64,000 nt of DNA, taken from an uncultured Collinsella sp. (lineage in GTDB: Bacteria > Actinomycetota > Coriobacteriia > Coriobacteriales > Coriobacteriaceae). Numbering within the stretch: the first letter of the stretch is position 1; each line of letters opens with the position of its first letter. The position numbers and the translations under genes are program-made. Below, piece by piece: positions 52,449 to 63,000 of the stretch. The notes below the pieces were generated by a model. That model was not told where the DNA came from, did not search any database, and saw nothing but the letters and a program-made list of their open reading frames with translations. The stretch is from contig UQOY01000008.1 of NCBI GenBank assembly GCA_900542825.1, positions 34,937 through 98,936 of the forward strand, in the 5' to 3' direction.

Positions 52449-52714
52449 GCTGGTATTCCTATCGTATTTGCCGCCGCAGAGGCGGAGTCGTTCGGCAGTA
52501 TTGTGGCACAGGGCGTCCAATGTTCAAACGTATTACATCGTCTGTAACGTTTGGTAACACTTCAATTGCCGTCAAATAGGCCCCGGTCGTGCGTTTGCCG
52601 TGCGCTGATGGCCGCGAGGGACGAGAAACCCCATATAACGTGTACACTATGTAAGCTGTTTTTGTTTATTCGCGCGGGTGGGCACCGGCCCCCCGCTAAC
52701 AAGAGGGGGAAACC

Positions 52715-54313
52715 ATGGATCAAAAGGCTTCCGCAAAGGTCCTCGTACTCGACTTTGGTGCGCAGTACGGTCAGCTCATTGCCCGTCGCGTCCGCGACCT
52801 CAACGTGTATTCCGAGATTGTCCCCTGCGACATCTCGGCCGATGAGATTCGCGAGATGAACGCCTCTGCGCTCATCCTTTCAGGCGGCCCGGCTTCTGTG
52901 TATGCCGAGGACGCTCCGTCCATCGATCCTGCCATCTTTGACTTGGGCCTTCCCGTCCTGGGCTTTTGCTACGGCCATCAGATCACGGCCGTGACGCTCG
53001 GCGGCAAGGTTGGCCACTCCGAGGTGGGCGAGTACGGCCGCGCCACCATCACGCGTACGGCCGGCGCCAAGCTCTTTAACTCCACGCCTATGGAGCAGAC
53101 CGTGTGGATGAGCCACCGCGACGCCGTGTCCGAGGTGCCCGAGGGCTTTACCGTTACCGCCAGCACCGACGTGTGCCCGGTTGCCGCCATGGAGTGCGTC
53201 GAGCGCAAGATTTTCACCACGCAGTTCCACCCCGAGGTCAAGCACTCCGAGTACGGTCAGCAGCTGCTGAGCAACTTCCTGTTTGAGATTTGCGGCCTGG
53301 AGCCCAACTGGAGCATGGACAACCTGGTCGAGACCATGACGGCCGAGTTCCGCGAGAAGGTCGGCGACGACCGCGTGATCCTGGCCCTGTCCGGTGGCGT
53401 CGACTCCTCCGTCGTGGCTGCGCTGGGCGCTCGCGCCGTGGGCAAGCAGATGACCTGCGTGTTCATCAACCACGGTCTGCTGCGCAAGGGCGAGCCCGAG
53501 CAGGTGGAGGAGGTCTTCACCAAGCAGTTTGACGTCGACTTTATCCATGTCCATGCCGAGGACCGCTATGCCGAGCTTCTGGCCGGCGTGACCGAGCCCG
53601 AGGAGAAGCGCCGCATCATCGGTACGCAGTTCTGGAAAGAGTTCTTCGCCGTGGCGCAGCAGCTCGAGACCGATGGCAAGCCGGTCAAGTATCTGGCTCA
53701 GGGCACCATCTACCCCGACATCATCGAGTCCGGCGCTCGCAAGACGGGCGGCAAGACGGCCACCATCAAGAGCCACCACAACCTGATCCCGTTCCCCGAG
53801 GGCGTGCACTTCGACCTTATTGAGCCGCTCGACCACTTCTTTAAGGACGAGGTCCGCGCACTTGGTCTGGCGCTGGGTCTGCCGGGCCACATCGTGTTCC
53901 GCCAGCCTTTCCCGGGTCCGGGTCTGGCCATCCGCATCATCGGCGCGGTCGACAAGGAGAAGCTCGAGATCCTCAAGAACGCCGACGCTATCGTGCGCGA
54001 AGAGCTTGATGCCTACAACCAGCGTCTGTTTGAGCAGACCGGCGAGCGCAACTCCGAGCACAGCTGCTGGCAGTATTTTGCGGTTCTGCCCGACATTAAG
54101 TCCGTTGGCGTTATGGGCGACGAGCGCACCTATCAGCGCCCGATCATCCTGCGTGCCGTCGAGTCCAGCGATGCCATGACCGCCGACTGGGCCAAGCTGC
54201 CCTACGACGTTCTGGCCCGCATCTCCGGCCGCATCGTTGCCGAGGTTCCCGGCGCCAACCGCGTGTGCTACGACATCACGTCCAAGCCGCCCGCGACGAT
54301 CGAGTGGGAGTAG
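52715..54313 (+). CDS. guaA: GMP synthase (glutamine-hydrolysing)
   Basis: 532-residue enzyme converting XMP to GMP. The N-terminal class I amidotransferase has the nucleophile Cys in GFCYGHQ and the His/Glu in TTQFHPE. The ATP pyrophosphatase domain starts with LALSGGVDSSVVAA, followed by GTIYPDIIES and QPFPGPGLA. The end DITSKPPATIEWE is canonical, so the gene is intact. ATG 52715 follows AGAGGGGG. Its 3' end is a frequent integration site for mobile elements, and such an element appears to follow. Confidence 0.97.
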   Translation: MDQKASAKVLVLDFGAQYGQLIARRVRDLNVYSEIVPCDISADEIREMNASALILSGGPASVYAEDAPSIDPAIFDLGLPVLGFCYGHQITAVTLGGKVGHSEVGEYGRATITRTAGAKLFNSTPMEQTVWMSHRDAVSEVPEGFTVTASTDVCPVAAMECVERKIFTTQFHPEVKHSEYGQQLLSNFLFEICGLEPNWSMDNLVETMTAEFREKVGDDRVILALSGGVDSSVVAALGARAVGKQMTCVFINHGLLRKGEPEQVEEVFTKQFDVDFIHVHAEDRYAELLAGVTEPEEKRRIIGTQFWKEFFAVAQQLETDGKPVKYLAQGTIYPDIIESGARKTGGKTATIKSHHNLIPFPEGVHFDLIEPLDHFFKDEVRALGLALGLPGHIVFRQPFPGPGLAIRIIGAVDKEKLEILKNADAIVREELDAYNQRLFEQTGERNSEHSCWQYFAVLPDIKSVGVMGDERTYQRPIILRAVESSDAMTADWAKLPYDVLARISGRIVAEVPGANRVCYDITSKPPATIEWE

Positions 54314-54427
54314 GCTGATAGAGTTCTGACCTGCATTTTTGAGTGCCGCACTGTGCCGCTGAGTTTCGTTTCGTACGAGAGTCATGGCAAAGCCGCCAGC
54401 GATGTTGGTGAGTAAATACGATAACCG

Positions 54428-54465
54428 AGCCTCCGTTCCCGCGTTGGGACGGAGGCTTTTTCTTT
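54428..54465 (+). terminator. Terminator of guaA
   Basis: AGCCTCCGTTCCC pairs with GGGACGGAGGCT and is followed by a T-run. Confidence 0.9.
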
Positions 54466-54470
54466 GTCGT

Positions 54471-54844
54471 TTTACTCCCTTTCACCTGCGATTTCGCAAT
54501 TTACTCCCCCGTGTTTCAAGACGGCAAGGCACGGTGCGGCATTCGGAGGAACGGGAGTAAGGATTCATCCCAAGTGAGTAGACGCGCGATTTTTGTCTCC
54601 GAGAGCCAAACGGGGCCGTTTCGGGGCCTGTGAAACTCAAATCGAACTCAATAGGCTTTTCGGCGGTCTTCTCACAGCGTTTTCCCAGGTGGTTAATGGG
54701 GAGTAAAGAATCTCGCCGCCTCAATGAAAACGGGAGTAACCAGGGGAAATGCCGCGGCGTACTGCCGCGTGCCGCCGTGTAAGCCACCGCGTCATTTACT
54801 CCCCAGGTGCGCCGGAAATGCCTTGGCATGCAATGGGGAGTAAA
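54471..54844. repeat. Seven GGGAGTAA motifs in both orientations
   Basis: TTTACTCCC lies at 54471, 54500 and 54795, and GGGAGTAA(A) at 54553, 54699, 54732 and 54836. All seven fall within 374 non-coding bases between guaA and the XRE gene. They resemble the arm-type integrase sites or iterons that lie at one end of integrated elements. No gene is visible in 54314-54931. Confidence 0.65.
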
Positions 54845-54931
54845 AACTCAGCTTACGCAGGCCCGAGCGGCGCTCGCCGCCTGGTCCACCGTCCTGATTC
54901 GGTTGCGTTGATCGCGAAATGCGGAGAGCCG

Positions 54932-55345
54932 CTACAGCGAGGCTTTCCAGTCCTCGTATTCGTCGGCGTCGATCTTGCCGTTTTCGAGCTGCGCGCGCTT
55001 CTCTGCCCACAGTTCGATCGCCATCGCGGCTTTGGGCGCGTGCGGCGCCTTGGGGTTCAGGGAGAGGCCCGTGCCGTCGGCTGCGGGCACGATGCCGAAG
55101 GAGTCCTCGAGCCGCACGAGCAGCGACATGAGGTCGCCCGCAGTCTCGACGCCGTAATCCTTGAGGGCGTTGACGGACACGCCGAGCGCCGCGGAGATGG
55201 ACTCGAGCAGCTCGGGCTTCACGGCGCGGATGCCGCTCTCGTAGTGGCGCACGGCCCCCTCGGTCAGGCCGACCGCCTCGGCGAGCTGCGCCTGCGTCAT
55301 GCCGCGCGACTTGCGGTACCGCCTTATGTTCTCGCCTACGGACAT
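54932..55345 (-). CDS. XRE-family repressor of the integrated element
   Basis: 137-residue protein. The N-terminal HTH is typical (ENIRRYRKSRGMTQAQLAEAVGLTEGAVRHYESG), followed by PELLESISAALGVSVNAL. The C-terminal half is charged and ends in a helical ENGKIDADEYEDWKASL resembling a short SHOCT-like tail. ATG 55345 follows GGAGGAG. It faces away from the xis-int operon and presumably represses it through the GTAC sites between them, like a phage CI protein. Confidence 0.82.
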   Translation of the reverse strand: MSVGENIRRYRKSRGMTQAQLAEAVGLTEGAVRHYESGIRAVKPELLESISAALGVSVNALKDYGVETAGDLMSLLVRLEDSFGIVPAADGTGLSLNPKAPHAPKAAMAIELWAEKRAQLENGKIDADEYEDWKASL

Positions 55346-55387
55346 GAGCCCTCCTCCTGGAATTACGTACCAGCACATCTTATCAGC

Positions 55388-55470
55388 GTACGCAAATGTA
55401 CGCAATTCTATTGACAGTACAGATATGTACGTTTACTCTGAATCTGTGAACCGTACGTATCCGTACGCCA
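55388..55470 (+). promoter_or_regulatory. xis-int promoter with three paired GTAC sites
   Basis: TTGACA (55411) and TACTCT (55434) are spaced 17 bases apart. GTAC occurs in three pairs, each exactly 10 bases apart: 55388/55398, 55417/55427 (within the spacer) and 55453/55463. These are candidate repressor sites. Confidence 0.65.
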
Positions 55471-55485
55471 TTGATTGGAGGAGCC

Positions 55486-55689
55486 ATGGACGAGAAGGTG
55501 GCGAAGACGCCGAGGCCGCACATGCTGGACGCCGACGAGGTCGCGGAGCTGCTGAGGATCAAGAAAGGCAGCGCCTACGAGGTGATCAGGAAGATAAACG
55601 CCGAGCAGGAGGCGCGCGGGCGCGTGGTCATCCGCGGGCGCGTTCGAAGCGACGTCTTCGACGCCCTGTACTTCCCGGAGGTGGACTGA
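55486..55689 (+). CDS. Excisionase-type small HTH protein
   Basis: 67-residue protein with a MerR/Xis-like winged helix: MLDADEVAELLRIKKGSAYEVIRKI and a basic GRVVIRGRVRSDVF wing. It probably directs excision with the integrase. ATG 55486 follows GGAGGAG. The stop is 1 base before the integrase start, so the two genes are coupled. Confidence 0.8.
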   Translation: MDEKVAKTPRPHMLDADEVAELLRIKKGSAYEVIRKINAEQEARGRVVIRGRVRSDVFDALYFPEVD

Positions 55690-55690
55690 C

Positions 55691-56761
55691 ATGCCCGTGT
55701 ACAAGGACGACGGCAACGGCACGTTCTACGTGCAGTGCTACTACCGCGACGCCCGCGGCTCGAAGCGCCACAAGACGAAGCGCGGCTTCTCCTCCGAGGT
55801 GGAGGCCGCAGTGTGGGAGAGCCAGTTCAAGAGCCTTAACGGCGGGGCCATGGACATGACGTTCTCCGAGTTCGTCGAGGTGTACGCCTCCGAGGTGAAG
55901 CCGCGCATACGCGAGCACACGTGGATCACCAAGGAGTACATCATCAACGACAAGCTCGTGCCGTTCTTCGGGGACATGCGCATGTGCGACGTGAGGCCGA
56001 TCGACGTCATCAGGTGGCAAAACGAGCTCACCGAGCACCGGGACGCCGACGGGAAGCCCTGGGCACCGACGTACCTGCGCACAGTGAACAACCAGCTCAA
56101 CGCCATCTTCAACCACGCCGAGCGCTACTACGGCCTCAGCGACAACCCGGTGCGCAGGGTCGACAAGATAGGCTCGAAGAAGGGCGGCGAGATGCAGTTC
56201 TGGACCAAGGACGAGTACCTGAGGTTCAGCGAGGCCGTCATGGACAAGCCTCTCTCATTCCACGCCTTCGAGCTGCTCTACTGGACGGGCATACGCTGCG
56301 GCGAGCTCCTGGCGCTCACGCCGTCCGACTTCATGCTGGAGAGCTCGCGGCTGCGCATCAACAAGTCGTACCAGAGCCTCAACGGCGTTGACACCGTGAC
56401 CGACCCCAAGACGCCCAAGTCCGTGCGCACGATCGTCATGCCCGCCTTCCTGCGCGACGAGATGGCGGACTTCATCGAGATGCGCGACGACGTCGCCCCC
56501 GACGAGCGCCTGTTCGCCGTGACCAAGCACTTCCTGGCCCACGAGATGGAGCGCGGGTGCAAGGCGTCGGGCGTGAAGCGCATCCGCATACACGACATAC
56601 GCCACAGCCATGTGAGCCTGCTGATAGAGATGGGCTTCTCCGCGCTGGCCATCGCCGAGCGCATGGGCCACGAGGCGGTGGACATCACCTACCGCTACGC
56701 GCACCTGTTCCCCACGAAGCAGGACGAGATGGCCGCCGCGCTCGACGGGGCGAGGGGGTAA
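55691..56761 (+). CDS. Tyrosine recombinase / integrase
   Basis: 356-residue phage-type integrase. N-terminal AP2-like arm-binding domain, SAM-like core-binding domain (about residues 60-165), and the catalytic domain with Arg in YWTGIRCGELL, the HxxR motif in HDIRHSHVS, His in ERMGHEAVDI and the nucleophile Tyr in TYRYAHL. All key residues are intact. ATG 55691 lies at the end of xis. It uses AGG and ATA codons more often than the core genes, a sign of transfer. Confidence 0.93.
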   Translation: MPVYKDDGNGTFYVQCYYRDARGSKRHKTKRGFSSEVEAAVWESQFKSLNGGAMDMTFSEFVEVYASEVKPRIREHTWITKEYIINDKLVPFFGDMRMCDVRPIDVIRWQNELTEHRDADGKPWAPTYLRTVNNQLNAIFNHAERYYGLSDNPVRRVDKIGSKKGGEMQFWTKDEYLRFSEAVMDKPLSFHAFELLYWTGIRCGELLALTPSDFMLESSRLRINKSYQSLNGVDTVTDPKTPKSVRTIVMPAFLRDEMADFIEMRDDVAPDERLFAVTKHFLAHEMERGCKASGVKRIRIHDIRHSHVSLLIEMGFSALAIAERMGHEAVDITYRYAHLFPTKQDEMAAALDGARG

Positions 56762-56766
56762 GAAGG

Positions 56767-57192
56767 ATGCCGTGCGAGAACAGCGCCCGCAAGCGCAGCA
56801 AGACGATGGCGTTCCGCTGCACGCCCGAGGAGCGCAAGCTCATATGCGAGATGGCAGCTTGGAGCGGTATGAGCAGGCAGGACTACATCATCGCCAAGCT
56901 CACCGATACCCAGGTCGAGGTGAGGCCCTCCGTGAGCGTTCAGAAGGCGCTGAGGGGCTCGATGGCGGAATTGGCCAAGGAGGTGCGGCTGGCGGCCTCC
57001 TACGGCGAGCTGAGCGAGTCCCTGCAACAGAGAATTGAGCACGTGATGAGGTTCTTCCTAGCGCTCGGCGAGCCTGTTGACGCGCCGACGGAAGAGACAT
57101 CGCCACGAACTACGTTTTTGGAAGAGCCGGTTCCATCCGTCATCGATGCGGGTTCCGACACCGCAAGCATCTTCGAGATGGGACGCAGGTAG
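56767..57192 (+). CDS. MobC-like mobilization protein
   Basis: 141-residue basic protein with a ribbon-helix-helix start (KTMAFRCTPEERKLI, then MAAWSGMSRQDYIIAKL) typical of MobC/MbeC relaxosome accessory proteins, and a helical middle. The C-terminal 35 residues are diverged. ATG 56767 follows AAGAAGG, 5 bases after the integrase stop. No relaxase gene is present beside it, so the element may be a decayed or mobilisable form. Confidence 0.6.
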   Translation: MPCENSARKRSKTMAFRCTPEERKLICEMAAWSGMSRQDYIIAKLTDTQVEVRPSVSVQKALRGSMAELAKEVRLAASYGELSESLQQRIEHVMRFFLALGEPVDAPTEETSPRTTFLEEPVPSVIDAGSDTASIFEMGRR

Positions 57193-57195
57193 GGC

Positions 57196-58899
57196 CTAGC
57201 GCCAGACCTCCAACGCCTTGTCCGCAAGCCATTCGGCGCGATCGGCGATATCGCCCTCGTTCCAAGACTCCTTCTCTAGGGCGCCGGCCATGGTCGCAAG
57301 GCCGGCGGCGCAGAGGGCAAGGCCGTCCTTGTATCCCTTTCCCTGCTTCTTGGTGGGCCAATCGGCATCGCGGATGGAGGCGTTGAGCGAATGCGTGATG
57401 ATGGCGAGGTTGCCGAGCGTGAGGAGCTTCCGGTCCCTTCGCGTGGCAGCCTCATCGTCGAGGGCTCCCCATTTGTTTCGCCACTTCTTGGGCATCATGT
57501 GCTCGAGGGTGTACTGGTTGAACCCGAGCAGGGCCGTGCTGCTCATGCCCGGACGAATGGCGCTTTCCAGCAGATAGAGGACGCCCTTGGACTGGAGGTT
57601 GTACAGACACGATTCCTCGAATGCCGCTCGAACCTCGGCGTCGCCGGGCATGTACGTCGTCGCCTCGTCATTGGCTTCGAGAGCCTTCCTCAGCGCCTCC
57701 GCGTCCTTCACCCCGTTCAGGATCAGCGAGGTGAACAGCCTGTTGTAGTTCTTCGTGGTCGCCTGAACCAGCGTTCGGCGGACGATGTAGGTCTCAAGCA
57801 GGGCGAAGACCTCGGATTCCTCGCCCGAAGACTCCGCGTTCTTGCGAACGTAGAGCACGTACGGGATGAGCGTCGAGTTCTTGAGGCCGAATATCAGCAC
57901 GTTCAGGCGCTCGACGCCGGAAGCGGAGGGGATGTCCGCGTCGCAGCAGCTTGGGTCAAACGTGGACTCGAACACCTTGGCATACGCCTTCATGCTGCTG
58001 AGGATCTCGTCCTTGTCTCCGTTGCAGTACCTGCCGATGAAGTCCTTGTAGGACTGGAAGAGGTTCGAAGTACGCGAATAGAAGAGCTTGTCCTCGGTCG
58101 TGACGCCACGCCTCTTGTCCTGGACCAGGATCTGGAGGAACGCGTCGAAGAAGAGGTCGACGAGCGTGCGCTTGATGCGCCCGGTAACGATCTCCTGCTC
58201 TCAATACTCCCTCTTCTCAGCCGTGGGCTCGAAGACGTCTTCCCAGCACTCCTTGAACGCCTGCTCGTTCTCGCGGTTGAAGAAGTAGTTCTTAAGGAGC
58301 TCCGCCGTCGTCAGGCGCACCCCGAGCGAGTTGATGGTGTCGAATATCTGCTGCTCGTCCTCGCCCTCGGTAAGATCGATGCAGACGAACTGGACGTTCG
58401 ACTTGATCGTGTTCCTGTCGACCTTCTCCGGGTCGATATTCTTGAGGAAGTAGTTGTAGGCAAGGACGATGGCCGAGGAGCCCTCGAGGGGTTCGCAGCC
58501 CGTGGCGCTGACGACCTTTTCGAAATCCTGCCGGTCGTACTTGCCGTGCCGCAAGGCGACATCGCCGGTCTCCAGGACGAAATCTCGCTCAAACAAATTG
58601 TTGGTGCCGTTTTTTGCACAGAGTGCCTTGAAGAAGATGACCATGGTCGTGAGTCGCTGCTGGCCGTCGATGACGGTGCGAACCTCGGAGACCTCGGACC
58701 AGGTGTTGCCGGAGGAGGCCTGCTTCAGGATGATGGAGCCCAGGAAATAGGGCCGCTTCGAGGCCGTGACGAACTCCATGTCGCCGAGGAAACGCTCCCA
58801 TTGCTCTTCTCCCCAGACGTACGCCCTTTGGTAAAAAGGTATTTCGAGCAGGCGCGATCCGTTGAACACGCCGCTTATCGTTGCTTTTCCTGCATCCAT
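57196..58899 (-). pseudogene. GmrSD-type (DUF262/DUF1524) restriction protein interrupted by an in-frame TGA
   Basis: One continuous frame of 567 codons with a single TGA at 58201-58203. The N-terminal DUF262 has PFYQRAYVWGEEQWERFL and the nuclease-type VIDGQQRLTTMV motif. The C-terminal DUF1524 has NQYTLEHMMPKKW, the HxxP nuclease signature. Across the stop the frame reads EKREY-stop-EQEIVTGRIK, as if Trp TGG had become TGA. Families of this type cleave modified phage DNA. Function is therefore lost or depends on readthrough. ATG 58899 follows TTAAGG. Confidence 0.8.
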
Positions 58900-58950
58900 C
58901 CTTAAAGCCCTATCTATCCTTTGCGGTTATTGCTGGCGGGGTCAATTTTA

Positions 58951-60078
58951 TCAATACGCTGCTTGACCCTTTAATGTTCCCGGTCCTTGCCGTCTTCTCC
59001 CCAGAAGGTGCTCGAAGATGATGCGCAGGTCCTCGTCATCAAGGCAGCCGCCCTCGAGGCAGCCACGGTCGATGGTATCGATCATCGTCTGCCCCTTCTT
59101 CTTCGAGCGGTCGTAGATCACTGTGTCGAGGGATAGCTCCCTGCCGTCGCGCGTGAACATCTCGTGCATGAATTCGGCACTGTTCGCTTGACTCCAATCG
59201 CGTACCGCGTGCTCGAGCGGGCCGCTTCCCCTCGATATGGCGACATCCCAATGCTCGCAGTTAAGCAGAAGAAGTCGGTTCATGAACTCGACGCCCGAAA
59301 AACCGAGTCTCGCAAACGGCGGAAATAGAGGGTCATCTGAAAAGACCGCAGCATACTCACTGCTCAACGGCATATACGCGAGATGAAAATCGTACGAGTC
59401 GTCCTCGGGCCCGATGATGAACATAGGCATCGACGTCGTAACGAACCCTGAGCCGACGGGTGCCCTAAGGATGGAGAAGCTCTTCTCAAAAAAAGCCTTT
59501 CGAATACGGTTAACTGGCACAATATCATCGTTGGAGAAGAGCATGGTTGCGGCGGCGGCAAGCTCGACCACCGCTTGGGAATCCCCGCGCCAATCCGACC
59601 AATCGAGCAAGCCGAGCTCATAGGGTGTCAGATGAACGTTTCTGAGCAGCTCTTCGGCAGTCTCGCGTGACCATTTCTTGTCGACGCGCATACTGATAGG
59701 GTGCCGGACGATGATATTTGCTGCCAGCTCGCAAACGGCGGCTTTCCCATCAGAATACCCTTCGTCTTCGCACTGGTCTTCTTTCTGGCGTTCCAAAAAG
59801 CGATCGTAAAGCGGCGCGATGCGGCTCTCGAGCTCAGATAGCTTAACCTCGATGAGGTTCTGCGCATAGAATCTGTCTGTCGCATCGCCTGTCGCATCGG
59901 CATGCTCGACCTCATAAAGATCGCGCATGCTGCAAAGGTTCTCGCAATTCGTGCGGAAGAAGGAGCCCTTCTGTCTGCTGTAGGCATGAAGCTGCCCGGA
60001 GGAATCCGCGAAATGGCGCAGGTAGAACCGCGGCACCCAGTGCTGCTTTCGCGTCATCTTTCCGGGCAGCTTCGACAT
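58951..60078 (-). CDS. DUF4238 protein linked to type III restriction
   Basis: 375-residue protein. It opens with the DUF4238 signature RKQHWVPRFYLRHFAD and FRTNCENLCSMRDLY, then a helical region (ELAANIIVRHPISMRVDKKW). Its reaction is unknown; the basic His/Arg start is the most conserved part of the family. ATG 60078 is 1 base after the res stop codon, so it is translated with the type III restriction system. A role as accessory or second effector of defence is inferred from this placement. Confidence 0.78.
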   Translation of the reverse strand: MSKLPGKMTRKQHWVPRFYLRHFADSSGQLHAYSRQKGSFFRTNCENLCSMRDLYEVEHADATGDATDRFYAQNLIEVKLSELESRIAPLYDRFLERQKEDQCEDEGYSDGKAAVCELAANIIVRHPISMRVDKKWSRETAEELLRNVHLTPYELGLLDWSDWRGDSQAVVELAAAATMLFSNDDIVPVNRIRKAFFEKSFSILRAPVGSGFVTTSMPMFIIGPEDDSYDFHLAYMPLSSEYAAVFSDDPLFPPFARLGFSGVEFMNRLLLLNCEHWDVAISRGSGPLEHAVRDWSQANSAEFMHEMFTRDGRELSLDTVIYDRSKKKGQTMIDTIDRGCLEGGCLDDEDLRIIFEHLLGRRRQGPGTLKGQAAY

Positions 60079-60079
60079 C

Positions 60080-63000
60080 CTAAGCCTTCACCGCCTCGTA
60101 TTGGTAGGTCGTGCGCACGTTGTAATGGAAGTCGTTTCCGAGGTCCAGCGCCTCGAAGTGCTTCTTGGCGCAGCCGATCTTGATCTTCTCCGCGTCGCGC
60201 AGGGCGGGCTCGCCGTTCTTGCCGCCCTTGGTCTCGGTCACGAAGTACACGCGGCGCTCGCCGTCGGCCTCCTCGACGTACGCCCAGTCGGGGTTGTAAC
60301 TGCCGAGCGGCGTGTCGATCTTGAACGCCGAGGGCAATTTCGCGAACACGAGAACCTCCTCCTGCTTGTCTAGAGCCTCGGCAAAGGAGCGCTCGACCCC
60401 CGCCGAGTCGTAGACCACGTAGTTGTACAGGCTCTTGCTCGTCATGTCCGGCTTCCACGCGTTCTGCCCAAGGTAGGCCGTGTAGTCGTCAAGCTCGAGG
60501 TCGCGCATGGTGTACCACTCGTCCTCGGGAAGGCGCACGTACTTGATGCCCTGGGCGATGAGGTCGTTCTTCACGCGGTTGATCTTGTCGCCGACCTGCG
60601 CGAGGAAGGTCGCGGGGTCGATCTCGAACTCGTCGAGGCGGCTGCAGCCCTCGAGGATCGCCTTGATGGTGCCGCGGGTGAGCCCGACGGCGTCCTGCAG
60701 CTCTGCGATCGGGTCGGGAAGGTCGTATTTCACCTTTCCCGAAACGGACACCACGGAGGTGCCCGTGCCCTCGGCGCTCACGCCCGCGTCGTCGATGCCC
60801 AGCGAGGCACGCTCGCTCGTCACCTGGGGCGGGCGCACGGCGAGCATGCCGTCGACAGCTTCGATGGCATGCTCGATGAGCTTGCCGGAGTCGACCTCGA
60901 CCTGGAAGCGCGTGCGCTGGCGGATGCGGTCCCACAGGGCCTGGAACGCAGGGTCGAGCGTGACGTCCTTCTGCAGCTCGACCGAGACCTCCTTGGCCTT
61001 GTCACGGATCTGGACCCTCTGGGACTTGTGGATGATGATCGCCTCGACCTGCTCCTTGGCAGGCTCGAGCTCGGCGGGGAGCTCGACCTTGCCCTCCTCG
61101 GCGGCCGCCTTCAGCTCGGGCGTCACCGCGCCCTTGCCGTCGACCATGCCGGTCGCGACGAGGTGGTCGTAGACCTGCTTGGACTTCTCGTAGCCCAGGC
61201 GCTCCTCGACGCCATCATCGCCCTTGACCGTGACCTTCGTGAAGCTCTCCGGAGTGATGACGCCGAACTTGAAGTCCTCAGCCTCAAGCTCCTTCTGCAG
61301 GCCGTTGGCGAAGTCGTCGTAGCTCTCGTTCGCGATGACGGTGAGCACGTTCGCCTCTGGGTCGTACAGGCGCTCGCCATCCTGGTTCACGCACAGGCGC
61401 AGACCGCGGCCGATCTTCTGGCGCTTGGTCAGGTTGTCCTTTGTCTCGACGAGCGTGCAGATCTGGAACACGTTGGGGTTGTCCCAGCCCTCCTTGAGCG
61501 CGGAGTGGCTGAAGACGAAAGAGACGTCCTTGTCCGCGTCCTTGCCGTCCGGGAAGGAGATGAGCGTCTCCTTCTTCTGCATGATGAGCTCGAAGGCCCC
61601 GGCGTCGTCGGCGGTGCCGGCGGCTCCCTTGGAGTCCTTGAACTTGCCCTTCTTGTCCTTGGCGAAGTATCCCTGGTGCACGGCGTGGGGGTCGCGCACC
61701 AGCGGGGCGCCGACGGCTTCGTAGCACTCGAGCCACGTGCCCTTGCCGATCCCCGCCGCCTTTGCGATGCGACGAGGCGCCTTCGAGTTCAGGGCACCTG
61801 CGTACTCCTCCTCAAACATCAGGGCGTACAGGCCGTCGTGGACTTCGGGCTCGTAGACGCGGTATCGGTCGACGCGGTCGATGAAGAAGAGCGAGAGCAC
61901 CTTCACGCCGCGCGGCCACAGCTCGAACTGGCGGGCCAGGTGGTCCTCGATGGTGCGGCGGATCTGCGCGCGCTTGACGACCTCCTCGTTGACGTCGCCC
62001 AGCGCCTCGCCGAGCTCGAGCACCTCGCCGTTCTGGAACTCTATGAACTCGTCGCCCACTGCGGCGCCGATGTTGTTGACCACCCAGCCGCTCTCGTAGT
62101 CGCTGTTCTCGCCGCTCTTCTGGTAGAGGTCGTTGCCGGTCTTCACCGTGACGGCCTTGCGCTTCTGCGTGCCGTCGGCCTGGCGCACGTCGATGGACAC
62201 CTTGGCGGAGAACGGGTCGGACTTGACGGACTCGAGCCTCACGTACGCGCCGTTGAGGTTCGCCTCGGCCTTGATCGAGTCCACGCAGATGCCCTTCACC
62301 AGGTGGCGCTCGAAGGCGTCGACCGGCGTGAGGCGGTAGATCATGTTGTAGGCCTGCTTGTGCGTGGCCGAGTAGCGCAGCACGAACAGCGGGTTCAGGC
62401 TCTTGATGGCGGCCTTGGCCTGCTTGGTGTTGTCGACGCTCTGGGGCTCGTCGATGATGACGACGGGCTTGCAGGCGCTCACGAGCTCGCGAGGGCTGAA
62501 GCCGCCGGTGAGCTTCTCGCTGGGACGGTGGAAGAGGTTGCCCTCCTTCGCGGTGCCATCCTTCTCGAGGCCCTTGTTGAACGCGTCGATGTTGATGACC
62601 ATGACCTGGATGGAGCTCGACGTGGCGAAGTTACCCACCGGCCCCATGTCCTTCGAGTCGTACACGAAGTAGTCGAGCGGCGTGCGGTCGTAGAGCGTCT
62701 CGAAGTGCCTGCGGGTGGTCTGGAGGCTCTTGAGGACGCCCTCGCGGATGGCCACGCTCGGCACGACGATAACGAACTTGGTGATGCCGTAGCGGCGGTT
62801 TAGCTCGTAGATGGAGCGGATGTAGACGTAGGTCTTGCCGGTGCCGGTCTCCATCTCGACGGTGAAGTCTCGCAGGCGCCCATCGGTGAGGACGTCGGTT
62901 GCCGGGAGGCAGCCCTCCTCCTGCACGGCGTGCAGGTTGTCGAGGAGCTGGCCCGGCGCCACGCGAAGCTCGTTGCCGTGGCCGACCATGAGCTCGCCGA

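Noticed and set aside
58201..58203. Selenocysteine at the TGA of the DUF262 gene
   Set aside because: The position is expected to be Trp, not Cys, and no hairpin of the selenocysteine-insertion type is evident directly after it.
60869..62803. Long plus-strand frame across res
   Set aside because: Shadow of the conserved Res helicase; composition is Leu/Val/Asp-rich nonsense typical of such shadows.
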